Shown one piece after another: positions 1-10,485 of a DNA stretch of 64,000 nucleotides. The notes under the pieces are model-generated. The model saw only the letters and a list, made by a program, of their open reading frames with translations, was not told the DNA's origin and did not search any database. The number at the start of each line of letters is the position of its first letter. Positions within the stretch are counted from its first letter, which is position 1. The stretch comes from Acipenser ruthenus (taxonomy: Eukaryota > Chordata > Actinopteri > Acipenseriformes > Acipenseridae): NCBI RefSeq assembly GCF_902713425.1, contig NC_081231.1:2094749-2158748 (forward strand). Direction: 5' to 3'. A program made the position numbers and the translations under genes.

Positions 1-905
1 ACATCCACAGTAAAAATCCATAAAAACAGCAACAAAATCAAGATTAAAAAAGGAGTTAGTCAAGGAGATAATTTCCCCAAAGCTCTTCACGGCCACCCTA
101 GAAGACATTTTCAAAACACTGGATTGGGAAAATAAGTGAATGAAGATCAATGGAGCCTACTTGAATCACCTACGTTTTGCTGACGACATCCTCATATTTA
201 CAACGTGCCCAGAAGAATTACAAACAAGAATACAAGAACTACACAAGGCTAGCATCAAAGCGGGTTTGAAAATGAACCTGAAGAAACTCAAGTCATGTTC
301 AATAAATATACCACTCCACAGGCAATTGAAGTCAATGGGATCACGCTTGAAGAAGTCAATAACTACGTATACTTAGGACAGTTTGTTTCGGCAACAGAGA
401 ACCAAATGTGTGAAATCAACAGAAGAGCAAAAATGGGCTGGAGTGCGTTTGGAAGATTAAGCATGGTTCTGAAAGGGAAACTATCCTTATGCCTCAAGAG
501 GAAAGTCTTCAACTAATGTGTGCTGCCACTGCTAACTTACGGATGCGAAACCTGGACCCTCAACGCAAAAATTACAAACGACTCAACGGAGTATGGAAAG
601 ATGCATGCTGGGAATAACAAGGAGACAAGAAAAGGAAGGAATGGATAGGAGCGAAAATACTGAAATGGCAGTGTGGGGCGGACATGTAGCAAGAAGAAGA
701 GACCATCACTGGACCAAGGAGATACTAGACTGGATCCCAAGAGATATAAGACCAAGAAGAAGACCTCCAGGAAGATGGCAAGATGAAATTAGAAAACACG
801 CCAAGAGCAACGTAGATGAGGGACACAGCAGACAGACTTGTGTGGAAGAATCTTGGGGAGGCCTTCATCCAGCAGTGGATTGAAAAAGGATGAAGATGAT
901 GATAA
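1..905 (+). mobile_element. RTE-like LINE, 3' part of the reverse transcriptase ORF (broken)
   Basis: Translated pieces in several frames read as the second half of a non-LTR reverse transcriptase. They include HLRFADDILIF (the catalytic FADD block, near 165-200), GLKMNLKK, YVYLGQFVS, LKRKVFN, then LLTYGCETWTL after a frame change. A C-terminal part follows with WGGHVARRRDHHWTKEILDW and GRWQDEIR. Frames change several times, so the copy is dead. The tail is a GATGAT run followed by an (AC)n run at about 890-922, as expected for a LINE 3' end. The element runs off the left edge of the window. The clade (RTE) is judged from block order and wording only. Confidence 0.7.
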
Positions 906-927
906 TACACACACACACACACGAGCA

Positions 928-1300
928 TAACCTTTTATTTAACATTAGGTAATCAAAAATAGCTACAAAATTATAATCGGAAAAGTCTAGCGGAAGCAGT
1001 GATAGTAGTATAGTATTTCATGTTGGATTTCAAAATGTCACATTTTTCTATTTTTGTCAGTTATGTCATGTATTCCTTTCATAGAATAATGCACCCATGC
1101 AGAATTGAATGGTTCAAGGAGTGGGACGGATCTCAATCCGATTGAGCAGGTGTAGGATGAACTTGGAAACCTCCCGATACTCTGCCCTCTGTACCAACTG
1201 CATGAAATATGAATGAAATATGAACGGATCCCTCGAGACACCTTCCAGCATCTTGTAGATTCTATTCCATGTCAGGTGTATTTATTTATTTTAAAAGGAC
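928..1300 (+). mobile_element. Tc1/mariner transposon fragment with transposase C-terminus
   Basis: The first 150 bases match the terminal region of the short Tc1-type elements found elsewhere in this window (for example near 56,990 and 60,590). From about 1,130 a reading frame gives DLNPIEQV-stop-DELGN, the block around the last acidic residue of the Tc1/mariner DDE/D catalytic triad; the usual Trp codon is a stop. IPRDTFQHLVDSIP follows in another frame and matches the transposase C-terminus. It is a broken copy, but it links the short non-autonomous family to a coding progenitor. Confidence 0.7.
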
Positions 1301-1944
1301 AGTTTAATAAAAGTTTGTAATGAACATAGTTGAACTATAATATGTTATTCAATGCTATGGAGGTTATTGGGGTGACTAACAAGCAGTAAAACAACAACTC
1401 TTTCCTAAAATTATATGAAAACCATGTACTGAACGCAAAAAACTATGGAAATCATTTGATTTAGATAAAGCAAACAAAAAGGCACCAGTACCTAAAACTG
1501 AAAAGCAACTACATTAGACCAGACAGAATGATATGTACAGTAAGACTAATACATACAACCCCCCCCCCCCACCCACCCCCCAATTAAAACCACGTTTTGC
1601 CGTTCCTTGACTGGCCTTAATAGAATTTTTTACTGCAGTTTAGCGGCTCATAGAAAGTGTTCAACAGGGAGGAAGGAGGTTTTTGTGACACACACAGAGC
1701 TACTTCTAAACATAGCCTCTCCTGCTTCTGAGAACTGAGAATATAGACAGGATTAACGCTTAATCTGGAAGAGGATTAGCAAGACTGGTTAAGTCTAGCA
1801 AACCCTATCCCCTCAGCTCTTTAAAAAAAAAAAAAAAAAATACTAGAGCAACACCACAAGGTTAAAACTGAAGAAACAGAAAGAGCTAACACATGTGTTA
1901 CGTCATTCATTTATATTGAATGACGTCATTATATATTGACTCAA
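1301..1944. other. Gene-free stretch with a 10-bp palindrome and a C-run
   Basis: No coding potential seen. It holds a C-rich run at about 1,561-1,581 and an A-run at 1,823-1,840. A perfect 10-bp inverted repeat (ACGTCATTCA at 1900-1909, TGAATGACGT at 1917-1926) has a 7-base loop and ends in a CRE-like TGACGTCA at 1921-1928. Confidence 0.6.
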
Positions 1945-2160
1945 GAAAAGAAAGAAAACATTGGTTCATTTAAAATGATCTAATGTGCAACCTGAATTAA
2001 GAACCTATCACTGAATGGAGTGTACATACAGATGTTGATAATGACAAACTGCAGTTTGTTTGTTTTTTTTGTTGTTTTTAAGATCCCCCGAACAGTGATC
2101 TTACAGATCGGTTTTATTTTGTGGGTTGTACAATGACTGTCGCGGGTCTGCAGGTTTTAA
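1945..2160. repeat. Unclassified interspersed repeat, family R3 copy 1
   Basis: It shares long stretches with 61,866-62,060, including CATTGGTTCATTT, AAATGATCTAAT, TGAATGGAGTGT and GGTTGTACAATGACTG. No protein is encoded and no terminal structure was recognised. It is a repeat by self-comparison within the window only. Confidence 0.6.
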
Positions 2161-2632
2161 TATCAATCATTATTAAACAACAAGATATTTCAGTTTTTTA
2201 TATTTCTTAAATATTTCCCAACATAAAACCAATGTCACCTTACAATAATTGATTTTGAGTTTCAGTGTTTTAAAATAAAATATCAAACAGAACAAAATTT
2301 CAATGTACCATTTGTAATTCAGTAATATGAGAGAATTGGTCAGGGGTCTGAATACTTTTGCAAGGCACTATTTTATATATATAAAATACACACACACACA
2401 CACACACACACACGTCCTGGCAAGAAAGGCGGCAACAAAATTAATTTTATAAAATCAAGAGAAATGGAAAAAATAGTAACGTGACAATATAATTTCTGCA
2501 AACAGTGGTACTTCTTTTAAAGGTGAAACAACTTCCATGGTAAATATTTCTTTTCTGGCCGTCACTTCTAGGCAAAATTCCCATCTCATAGCCTGCAAAA
2601 ACAGTTTCTGTATTGTATTACCACTTCAGACC
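2161..2632. repeat. Tc1-type terminal sequence plus (CA)n
   Basis: The stretch TCTGAATACTTTTGCAAGG at about 2,347-2,365 is the well-known terminal repeat wording of fish Tc1-like transposons. An (AC)n microsatellite follows at about 2,389-2,414. The rest holds nothing recognisable. Confidence 0.5.
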
Positions 2633-3175
2633 TACAGCTCTGGCCAAACCTTTTGCATCACCCTATAGAATGAACTCATTTAGCTTCATGAAGTCGAATG
2701 AAACCTGCTGAATAATATTGCGTTAACATATTGAATTACACTCCGCTTTGTAGGGTTGTGGGTTCAATCCATGGTATGGGACACTGCTGCTGTACCCTTG
2801 AGCAAGGTACTTTACCTAAATTGCTCCAGTAAAAACCCAACTGTATAAATGGGTAATTGTATGTAAAAATAATGTGATATCTTGTAACAATTGTAAGTCG
2901 CCCTGGATAAGGGCGTCTGCTAAGAAATAAATAATAATAATAATAATACTTAACAAAAAACTCACAAACTGAAAAATGCGACATTTCAAAACACTTTAAA
3001 ATAACTGTACTACTATTATGGCTTCTGGTAGATTTTTGCAATATCATTTTGTCATTTGATGTGAAAAATGGTTCATAGGGATCTATCTATCTAGAATTAC
3101 TTATTTACCTTTTTTTCTTTTTAATATCTCAATCCTAAAATTCCAGGTGATGCTAAACGTTTGGCCACAGCTGTA
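2633..3175. mobile_element. Non-autonomous Tc1/mariner element (MITE), copy with nested SINE
   Basis: The ends are inverted: TACAGCTCTGGCCAAACC on the left and GGCCACAGCTGTA on the right, with TA at both borders as in Tc1/mariner. The interior matches the other copies (7,579-7,882; 10,155-10,465; 56,949-57,246; 60,520-61,035). A SINE of family 1 sits inside at 2,754-2,950. Confidence 0.75.
2754..2950 (+). mobile_element. SINE family 1, 5'-truncated, inside a MITE
   Basis: It begins at the box-B region of the tRNA-like head (GGTTGTGGGTTCAATCC). It then runs through the conserved body to the tail TAAGTCGCCCTGGATAAGGG and ends in an (AAT)n run. The GCCCT-GGATA-AGGGC hairpin is the type recognised by L2-clade reverse transcriptases such as eel UnaL2. 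Confidence 0.85.
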
Positions 3176-4189
3176 GTTCCTTCATACACCAAATCCAGTA
3201 TTTAAGAGACCCTTAAAAAAAAGTCCATCACCTGGATCTTACTAGTGCTTTTGTTTCACCTGTTTAAACAGCGGGAGAATCAGTCGTCGACTTGCTGCTG
3301 TTATTTAACAATAATCAACACAAAAGCTGCTTGCTAAGAGCACAGCACACAAAGCACCCCTGAAAATCACCAGCCAATATCCTTTTGTCAAAGAAGGACA
3401 ATTCCTAGCGCTGCATTGTTGCGCTACTCACTCTGAACAGAGGGGAGTCATGATTAGTTTGTGGAGTGCATGGCACAATTAATACAGCTTAATAAAGCAC
3501 CCCCCACAGACTTAGCTGTGGGTTTTACCCTGGGGGGTCTGTGTGCTTGTATCTCTCTTCACCTCATTCCTTTTTCCTATTCACAAACAGTGGGGAGGAG
3601 AAGCAATTGGATTTATCTCCTAATAATCCAGCCCCATTCAGTAAACAAAATAGGCCAAAACACACATGCACACTACCACTCAGCCTGGGCTAAGACTGCC
3701 GCGCTAATCACTCTCAACATCCCCTCATTAGGACCTCTATGGACCACAGCACCCACGCCATTGTTTAAACAAACAGGCCCAATCAACACATTGTCTCATT
3801 TCGGGAAACTGGGAGGGAAAAGAAAAAGGGATCACTACTTTTTTTTTTGGAATCTAAAAGTATATTTAAAAGTCCCGTATATGAGTGAATCCCCATATTG
3901 TTGCCCTTTCAGAACACAAGCAGTGTTAATAGAGCCAGTCAGTGAACCAGCAAAGTGTGGCCTCAATAACAGCTAGCTGTATTACTGAAGGGCCATTCTG
4001 TGAAACACAATTCCAACAAAGAATGCCACAGTATTTGGGTTATTTAAAAGTTCTTAGTCAACTTTTTTTTTTTTTTACTTAACAGTATTGACGTTGTGGT
4101 TTTTCTTTAATGCAAACTGTTCTAGTTTCTAAAAATATATATATATATATATATATTATATATTATTAAATAAAAATGTGCAAATAGAA
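3176..4189. other. Gene-free stretch
   Basis: An open frame of 171 codons (3,461-3,976, plus strand) has no recognisable domain, an ordinary amino-acid mix and no splice context, and I do not call it a gene. T-runs and a (TA)n tract (about 4,136-4,156) are present. Confidence 0.5.
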
Positions 4190-4400
4190 CATAAGAACAA
4201 GCTCACGGTTCCTAGTAGCTGATTGATCTCAGAACTTCGTCAAGTCGGGTCTAAAAGGATCCCAGTGATTTAGCATCTACAGCATGACTAGGTGACGCAT
4301 TCCATCCCCTCACCACTCTCTGTGTGAAGAAGTGTTTCCCACCCTCTATCCTAAGTCTGACTCCTTTAATTTCCTGTGTCCTCTGGTCCTGGTTTTCATG
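4190..4400 (+). repeat. Interspersed repeat family R1, copy 1
   Basis: It starts AGAACATAAGAACAAGC and contains GTCAAGTCGGGTCT, AAGGATCCCAGTGATT and CATTCCATCCCCTCACC. Related sequence occurs at 10,486-11,370 (split by a solo LTR), 11,790-11,960, 45,170-45,378 and 54,938-55,135. The class is unknown to me; no coding remains were seen. Confidence 0.65.
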
Positions 4401-4872
4401 CTGTGCTTAAAGTATAGGTTAGGCATATTTGGTTACATATAAAACTATTAGACAATTCAGAAGATTTAAAAAAAAAAAAAAAAAAAAAAATCTGAAAGTG
4501 GAAAAATTGTGTTATATTAAAAAAAAAAAATACTTCTAATTGGACCACATTTTTCAAAGCCTTAATTCCAGTCTTTACATAACTCCTACTTTTAGAAGTA
4601 GACAAAACATCTGTTAATTTAACAAAACTAGAACCGGACAACTAAGTGATATATTTCAGGTGCCTTTAGCAGTCTGTTTGTGTTCATTATGATGACGATG
4701 TAGCTGCAGAATATGGAGAATCTGTGGAAGACTGTGAATTCAGTGGGAGTCTGCGAATTCCATGGGAGTCTCTGAACTAAAGAGCTGCTCTTTATTTCAA
4801 TTTTTTCTGCCACAGACAAAGGCAACACAGGCTAGATCAGCCAGTGTCTTCATGCCATCTAGTGATCTGCCA

Positions 4873-5016
4873 CTTTGGATCAAGGTTTTCTTTTGTTTTG
4901 CTGGCAATACACTAGCTGTGCACTAGATGCTGCTGGTGCTTACAAAAGACACTTCAGCTGATCTAGCCTACATTCCATACGTCTATGACAACTAGAACTG
5001 AAGAGCAGCTCCTGAA
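4873..5016. repeat. Unclassified repeat family R2, copy 1
   Basis: It shares GGCAATACACTAG/CATGGTG, GTGCACTAGATG, GTCTATG and AACTAGAACTGAAGAGCAGC with 39,903-40,055. Nothing else is recognisable between 4,401 and 5,830 apart from A- and T-runs. A short open frame on the minus strand (4,992-5,204) looks like chance. Confidence 0.55.
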
Positions 5017-5832
5017 CGCATAGTTAAAGCTCTATGTTTTTCATGGTTATCATAGATTTCACGATTTCCGGTAAATGTACCCATTGCAGTGTAATATGTA
5101 GTTCCAGGTGAATTATACAAAAAACAGTGCAAATATAAATTTTTATCATTTAAATAAATACAGCAAACATTTGCCTTCTTGACGCACTGCCTGTTACACT
5201 GCATTTACAAATTTTGAATGGGGCAACCCTTTTTTTCTGCTTTAATACATATTACATCTAAAAATCGTGAAATATCTTGAAACACCTATTTTTAGACCAT
5301 GAAAAACCACGAAATAAGCCATTTTATACAGTGAAAGAAATACAGCCCTAATTATAGTCAAAGCACCTCAGCACAGTATTTGAGTAAATGCAATGACCAC
5401 TCAGGGATGATTGTAATGGGTCCTGTTGCTCCTACAATATTAAAATGATTATACTTTTTCTCTAAATCTCCTGTTACCTGGCTTGGTGTTTGCTGTGAGC
5501 TTCACTGGAGATCCTAAATATCTGCACTGCCCCTTATCAAAGTTACTCTGGTGCCAGCGTGCCATGTGGTCACAGCGGGTCAGTGAGGCTGCTGGTCAGT
5601 GTGGGTGTGAGGACAGTGGCAGGTGTGCAAGACAGATCGGAGCAGGATAACATCCATAAAGGATCTCGCTGAAGCAGGATTTAACAAGCATTAAAGTATT
5701 AGGTGACAATAAGCTGAAGCATGAAGCCGTTTAGCATTCCTAAACAACTTAAATAACACCTGTTATACCACGAGATCATCAGAGGTTAGCGTGTGGAGGT
5801 TGTCAAATACCTCCCAGTCCAAGACCCTGTGA
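5017..5832. other. Gene-free stretch
   Basis: No reading frame, splice pair, RNA gene or repeat structure could be supported here. Confidence 0.5.
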
Positions 5833-6056
5833 CAGAGAATGAGTCCTAGTCAACAATCTCCCTCCCGACCTGTGAGGGCGCTGTATAACAGGAACAGAGT
5901 GCCCTGGACTGGGTGGTTTAGCAGTTCATTCCAGGGTCAGTTGGAAGTCGGCTATCCAGAAAGGGGGCGGAGCCACAATACCAGAAGTCATCGCCTTAAT
6001 ACGGTAGGCAATGGGTCAGTCACAGATTCAAGGATACGTGATTGGACTCGCCACAG
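5833..6056 (+). mobile_element. Partial LTR of a Gypsy-like element (fossil)
   Basis: It matches the first about 220 bases of the solo LTR at 10,554-11,247 (which lies on the minus strand) over shared blocks such as AACAATCTCCCTCC, GACCTGTGAGG and GGGGCGGAGCCACAAT. Only the 5' part of the LTR is present. Fossil remnant. Confidence 0.6.
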
Positions 6057-6230
6057 ACAGTGCTTCTCAAACTGGGGGGGCGCAGTATGTATCCTGGGGG
6101 GGGGGGGGGGGGGGGGCGTGAGGTTCAGGGAAAAAAAAAACGTAAAAATGATATTAAAAGAATAAGTAGCAGGGTTATGTAATATAGAACTACAACTGTT
6201 TAAATAATGGACCTGTAATTTGTCTTTTCC
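6057..6230. repeat. hAT-type MITE end with a long G-run
   Basis: CAGTGCTTCTCAAACTGGGG (from about 6,059) is the usual terminal wording of hAT-derived short elements in vertebrates. It is followed by a G-run at about 6,097-6,118 and an A-run. The second terminus was not found. The stretch 6,231-6,768 holds nothing recognisable. Confidence 0.4.
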
Positions 6231-6768
6231 TGACAATTTCTTAAACTTTAAAGTGTTTCAAAGCTGTTTTCAAAGTAGCCTCTCCAGTGCACTGGGGTTT
6301 GAGATCTGTCCTCTAAATCACTGCAGGAAGAGCGACAATTAAAAAAAAGAAAACATAACAAGTGCTCTGGCTTTTCTGTTCCGTACCACATCATGGATCG
6401 TTATGGCTGTGTTACCAATGGGCAATAATCCTTGCACTATCAGTGCACTACAGCGGACATTTTGAAAAGAGCTTTGAAAATGGACTAAAGTCATGTGTAA
6501 ATCTCAGATGTATTATATCAAGCTCTGGCAAGAGAATATATAGATATGTACTGACCTATAGTTAACCTATGGCATATATTGTAAGGTGATGGCTGGGAGA
6601 GAAGCACAGTGACCTGTTTAACACAAATTGATTTATGACCAGTTTCTTAACAGATCAAGGGGCCCCTTACTTACTTTTCAGTATAAATAGGACGGGAAGA
6701 CTGCCCTTGTAGCTCTCTTGATCTACCCCGCCTACTACGCACTGGACTTGCTTGACCTCAGCACCACG

Positions 6769-7011
6769 TTATTTGTTTATTTTAGAAGATGCCTTTATCC
6801 AAGGCAACTTACAGAGACTAGGGTGTGTGAACTATGCATCAGCTGCAGAGTCACTTACAACAATGTCTCACCCGAAAGACGGAGCACAAGGAGGTTAAGT
6901 GACTTGCTCAAGGTCACACACAGCGAGTAAGTGAGCGAGCCGGGATTTGAACTGGGGACCTCCTCCTGGTTACAAGCCCTTTTCTTTAACCACCGGGCCA
7001 CACAGCCTCCT
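6769..7011 (-). mobile_element. SINE family 2, full-length copy
   Basis: Read on the minus strand it has a tRNA-like head with box A (GTCCAGTGGTTAAAG) and box B (GGTTCAAATCC). A conserved body follows, then a tail with the CTTGGATAAAGG hairpin and TAAATAAACAAA. Other copies lie at 13,158-13,400, 16,241-16,475 and 56,266-56,514. Confidence 0.85.
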
Positions 7012-7578
7012 ATGTCATTTTAGATGTAACTTGTTGTAATCCTAATTATATTAGTATTATTTGCACTTACTGTAAACTATACTGTATTTAAATACTAAGC
7101 TTGCATTGTAACCCTGTACTGCCCTGTAACACCCATAATAATAGTGGTTAAATGTAATAAGAAACACCACAAAGGCTCCTGCCAGTAGACTTCCACACTG
7201 GTTCTAGTCCCTCTGTGTATTAACTAATGCCAGCTGTCTGTGTATGGACTAGCAGATGCAATAAGGACGGATTGCAGGAAACAAAGGAGATCCCAAAGGA
7301 CTAATCCTGTAATAACCAATAGCTTATAGTGCCAGTTTAAATGGAAATCTCCCATTAATCTGACAACCGCTGGTCTCGGATAATTGCAGCACAAAAAGAT
7401 ACCTCCACTGTCAAGTGTTAGATCTGACACGAGCCGATCGATACACTAACAAGCTCATAGCAGGATCATAAACTTCAAATCCCACACGGCACGCCCACTG
7501 CATTACAGCTGTAGCAATACGGAGTATAGAGTAATGACAGTGTAGCTGTGTCGCAGAGAAGACAGAGGTACTTAGTGC
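7012..7578. other. Gene-free stretch
   Basis: No supported gene or repeat. Short open frames on the minus strand (7,224-7,430; 7,475-7,696) lack domains and overlap repeat sequence. Confidence 0.45.
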
Positions 7579-7882
7579 TGCTAAGTCGAATGAAACCTGC
7601 TGAATAATGTGACGTTAACATATTGAAGTACACACCACTTTGTAGTTTTCCATATACGTAACGAAAAACTGACAACTGAAAAATGTGACGTTTCAAAATC
7701 GAACATGAAATACTGTAGTATTACGGCTTCCGGTAAACTTTTTTGCGATATAATTTTGTAGTTTCTTTGATTACATGATGTTAAATAAAATATCTAAACT
7801 ATGTTTATAGGTTTTTTTTTTTTATATATATAAAATTGTCTCAATCTTAATTCTAGGTGAAAAACTTTTGGCCATAGCTGTA
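7579..7882. mobile_element. Tc1-type MITE, one end missing
   Basis: It starts inside the family (AAGTCGAATGAAACCTGCTG) and runs to the right terminus TTTTGGCCATAGCTGTA. The interior matches the copy at 2,633-3,175. Confidence 0.7.
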
Positions 7883-7949
7883 TATATTTGTAAAATAGAG
7901 AAAATAAATATTCAGTCTTAAGAAACCAGTCATGCAAAAAATAGCAACC

Positions 7950-8335
7950 TTCTTCAGGATATATTTTGCCAAAATTGTAACAAAATAAAATACGTAGGAG
8001 AGACAGGTACAGCATTATATGAAATACAGTACCACCTCTCAAATTTAAGAAATAAAAAGTAAATGAACCAACACTTTATAAAAAATGAACAGAACGTGAA
8101 TGACCTGCGATTTGTAGTTTTAGAAGAAATAAAATAAGAATTAAGGACAATACATGGATATACCAGGATGCCTGAAGGTTTAAATAGAAAGGAATAGTAG
8201 ATCACTACATCATTAACTATGTATCAAATTACATCACAAAGACATAAATAGGTTTAAGTACCTCCAGTGTTTGTTTTCAAACACTTTCCCTTGACAAAGG
8301 TATGTTAAACACACCAAAACGTTGGGAAGTTGGCT
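7950..8335 (+). mobile_element. Penelope-like element fragment with GIY-YIG endonuclease remnant
   Basis: One frame reads KIKYVGETGTALYE followed by NQHFIKNEQNVNDLRFVVLE. This is the start and middle of a GIY-YIG endonuclease as found at the C-terminus of Penelope reverse transcriptases. The downstream CTTGACAAAGG and CACACCAAAACGTTGG are the kind of wording found in Penelope terminal regions. The frame is interrupted and the RT part is absent. Related bits occur at 31,025-31,170 and 36,990-37,130. Confidence 0.65.
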
Positions 8336-8691
8336 CTTTTGAGTGAAACCGTATATTTATATCAGTGTGTTGAGGTGCTTTCTCCTGGTTTCAGAGCTGC
8401 TCTTCAGTGCTAGTTTCCTGCAGTAGACACACGTGATCAAGGAAGTACAACACTATCAAAAAGCACGGCTCGCAAACAGAGATTTCTTTTAGGAGGAGCA
8501 CCAGACTGCAGGTCTTAAAATGAAAATACAAAACCAAAAATCCTTTCAAAACCACGTAGCTAACGGAAACACACAACTGGTATGATTCAGGAAATTATTT
8601 TCTTGGCTACAAAAGGAGGGAGCAATGGGCAGGCTCACACAGTCTTATACTGCAGCTGTTAAGCTGAGGGCTCACGAAGTGTGGTGTGTGG

Positions 8692-8812
8692 CCTGGAACT
8701 TGGTTTCAGGAGACTAGGTGTCAGGCCACTGCAAGCCACATCAGGGGAGACTTGGGGGTTTGATAAAGCAACCTCAAAACTAGGTCTCCTGGAAACAGGT
8801 TTCAAGCCACTG
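8692..8812. repeat. Fold-back repeat family F2, copy 1
   Basis: It contains GGTTTCAGGAGACTAGG and, inverted, CTAGGTCTCCTGGAAAC, plus the shared core AGGGGAGACTTGGGGGTTTG. The same unit is present inverted at 53,862-53,982 in a NIT1 intron. It is probably a small MITE. Confidence 0.6.
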
Positions 8813-9670
8813 CGCCTGAAAATGTGGCTCCGTGTTCCTTCAGCTTTACGGGCAGGAGTCTTGTGTCCTATGTTTCTTCCCCTCAGCTTGCTAATCTCTC
8901 CTCCCTCCACCTCCTGCCCCCTTTGGATAACACCCTCCTGTTAGCATTAAACAAACAGCAGACCCTAATCAACTCTGTCATAAAGCTGCCTGCATCCCTC
9001 ATTAGCAGCACTTCTCAACCTGCCAGGATAAGCCCCATTTTGCCTCCCCCTTCAAACCAGCCTCTTACCAAACACTCCCCCACCTGCCTTCTGCCACTTG
9101 AGATTGATTCCCACAATTGCATCAAGGAGGCTGTTGAAAATGTCCTGCGAACACAGAGCTGGGTGTACAGGAAAGCCGGTGTGAAAACGTGCTTATTGTT
9201 ATTGGTCGATCTTGTATAGGATTTCTGGGGACAACGAAAGAGATTTACAATCTGCATCTACGGCACCAGCTTCCACCATCGTACGAGTTTGAGATTGCGT
9301 CTCAGTAATATCCACACCCCCCCATGGTCAAAATTCAAATTAGAGCTATCCGTATGTGAAAAAATGATGCAAACAGTATGAAATAAGAATTAGCAAGTTA
9401 CATTGGACAGACACCCTCAGAATCTCCTCAGTAACTTAAACGAAGAAGTTTCATGTCAATTGGATGAGCACTTTACCAGATATACGTACGTATGACCACC
9501 TCATGCCATTCACAAACACGCAGCTACTTACAGAAACAAAAGTAAATGGGGTGTCTGCCTCACAATGCAGCTTCTATGGTTTCAGGCCACCTGTGTTTCC
9601 AAGCAGGTTCTGTTTCTGTTTGCAGTGCTGGGTATTGAGCAGGGATGTACCAATCCAGTTCAGTCTAGTG
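8813..9670. other. Gene-free stretch with one weak repeat match
   Basis: Bases 9,340-9,480 resemble part of 39,440-39,520 (AAGTTTCAT, CAATTGGAT-AGC). An open frame at 8,824-9,219 (plus strand) has no recognisable domain. Confidence 0.4.
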
Positions 9671-9988
9671 CAGGGCTTACCAACCCTGGTCCCAGGGACC
9701 TCCTGTGTCTTCATTCCAACTGAGCTCTCAATTACTTAACTAGACCCTTAATTGAACTACATTAGCTGAATTAGACCTTTTTAATTGTTCTCAGCTACTA
9801 AAAAGTTGCAGCATTCAAGTTACCTATAAAATGCTGTAGCCAACTTGAAAATCTGCAACTGTTAAGAGCTAGAAAAAAGGTCCAATTAAGCAAATTAGTT
9901 CAATTAAGGGTATAGTTAAGTGATTGAGAGCTCAGTTGGACTGAAAACCCGAAGACACAGGGGGTTGGATCAGGGTTGGGAAGCCCTG
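9671..9988. mobile_element. Long fold-back MITE
   Basis: The left end CAGGGCTTACCAACCCTGG and the right end CAGGGTTGGGAAGCCCTG are inverted. The arms continue to pair inwards (GAAGACACAGG/CTGTGTCTTC, GAGCTCAGTTGGA/AACTGAGCTC, TTAATTGAAC/GTTCAATTAA), so almost the whole 318 bases can fold back. It has no coding capacity. Confidence 0.75.
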
Positions 9989-10154
9989 GGTAGGGCGAAG
10001 GGTATTGGTGATTCAATAACGAGGTGGTAACAATAACCAACCCAGCTCTAGGGGTACTTAAGAGTTGAACTGATCAGAAACATTGATTAATCATCTGTTC
10101 GGGGTCAGCCATGATCAATAATACCTAGATCATTTCCAACTGCTGTATTTTACA

Positions 10155-10465
10155 TATAGCTATGGCCAAGTGTGTTGCAACACCCTCTATGTAGAATTAA
10201 CTAATTTTGCATCATAAAGTCAAATGAAACCTGCTGAATAATATTACGTTAAAATATTGAATTATATACTGCTTTATAGTCCAAAAACTGACAAACTGAA
10301 AAGTGCTACATTTCAAAATCTAACATGAAATACTGCACTACTAGTATGGCACCAGGTAGACTTTTGCGATATCGTTTTGTAGTTTTTGATTAGATGATGT
10401 TTTTGATCTTTTTTTTTTTTTATCCTAAAAATCTAAGGGATGCAAAAATTTTAGCCATAGCTGTA
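10155..10465. mobile_element. Tc1-type MITE, nearly complete
   Basis: It begins TATAGCTATGGCCAAG and ends TTTTAGCCATAGCTGTA, with the family interior between. The length (about 311 bases) is close to the basic unit without insertion. Confidence 0.75.
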
Positions 10466-10485
10466 TTTTGAAGTGCCTAACCTTT

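Noticed and set aside
3461-3976. 171-codon open frame on the plus strand
   Set aside because: No recognisable domain, no splice context, low-complexity surroundings.
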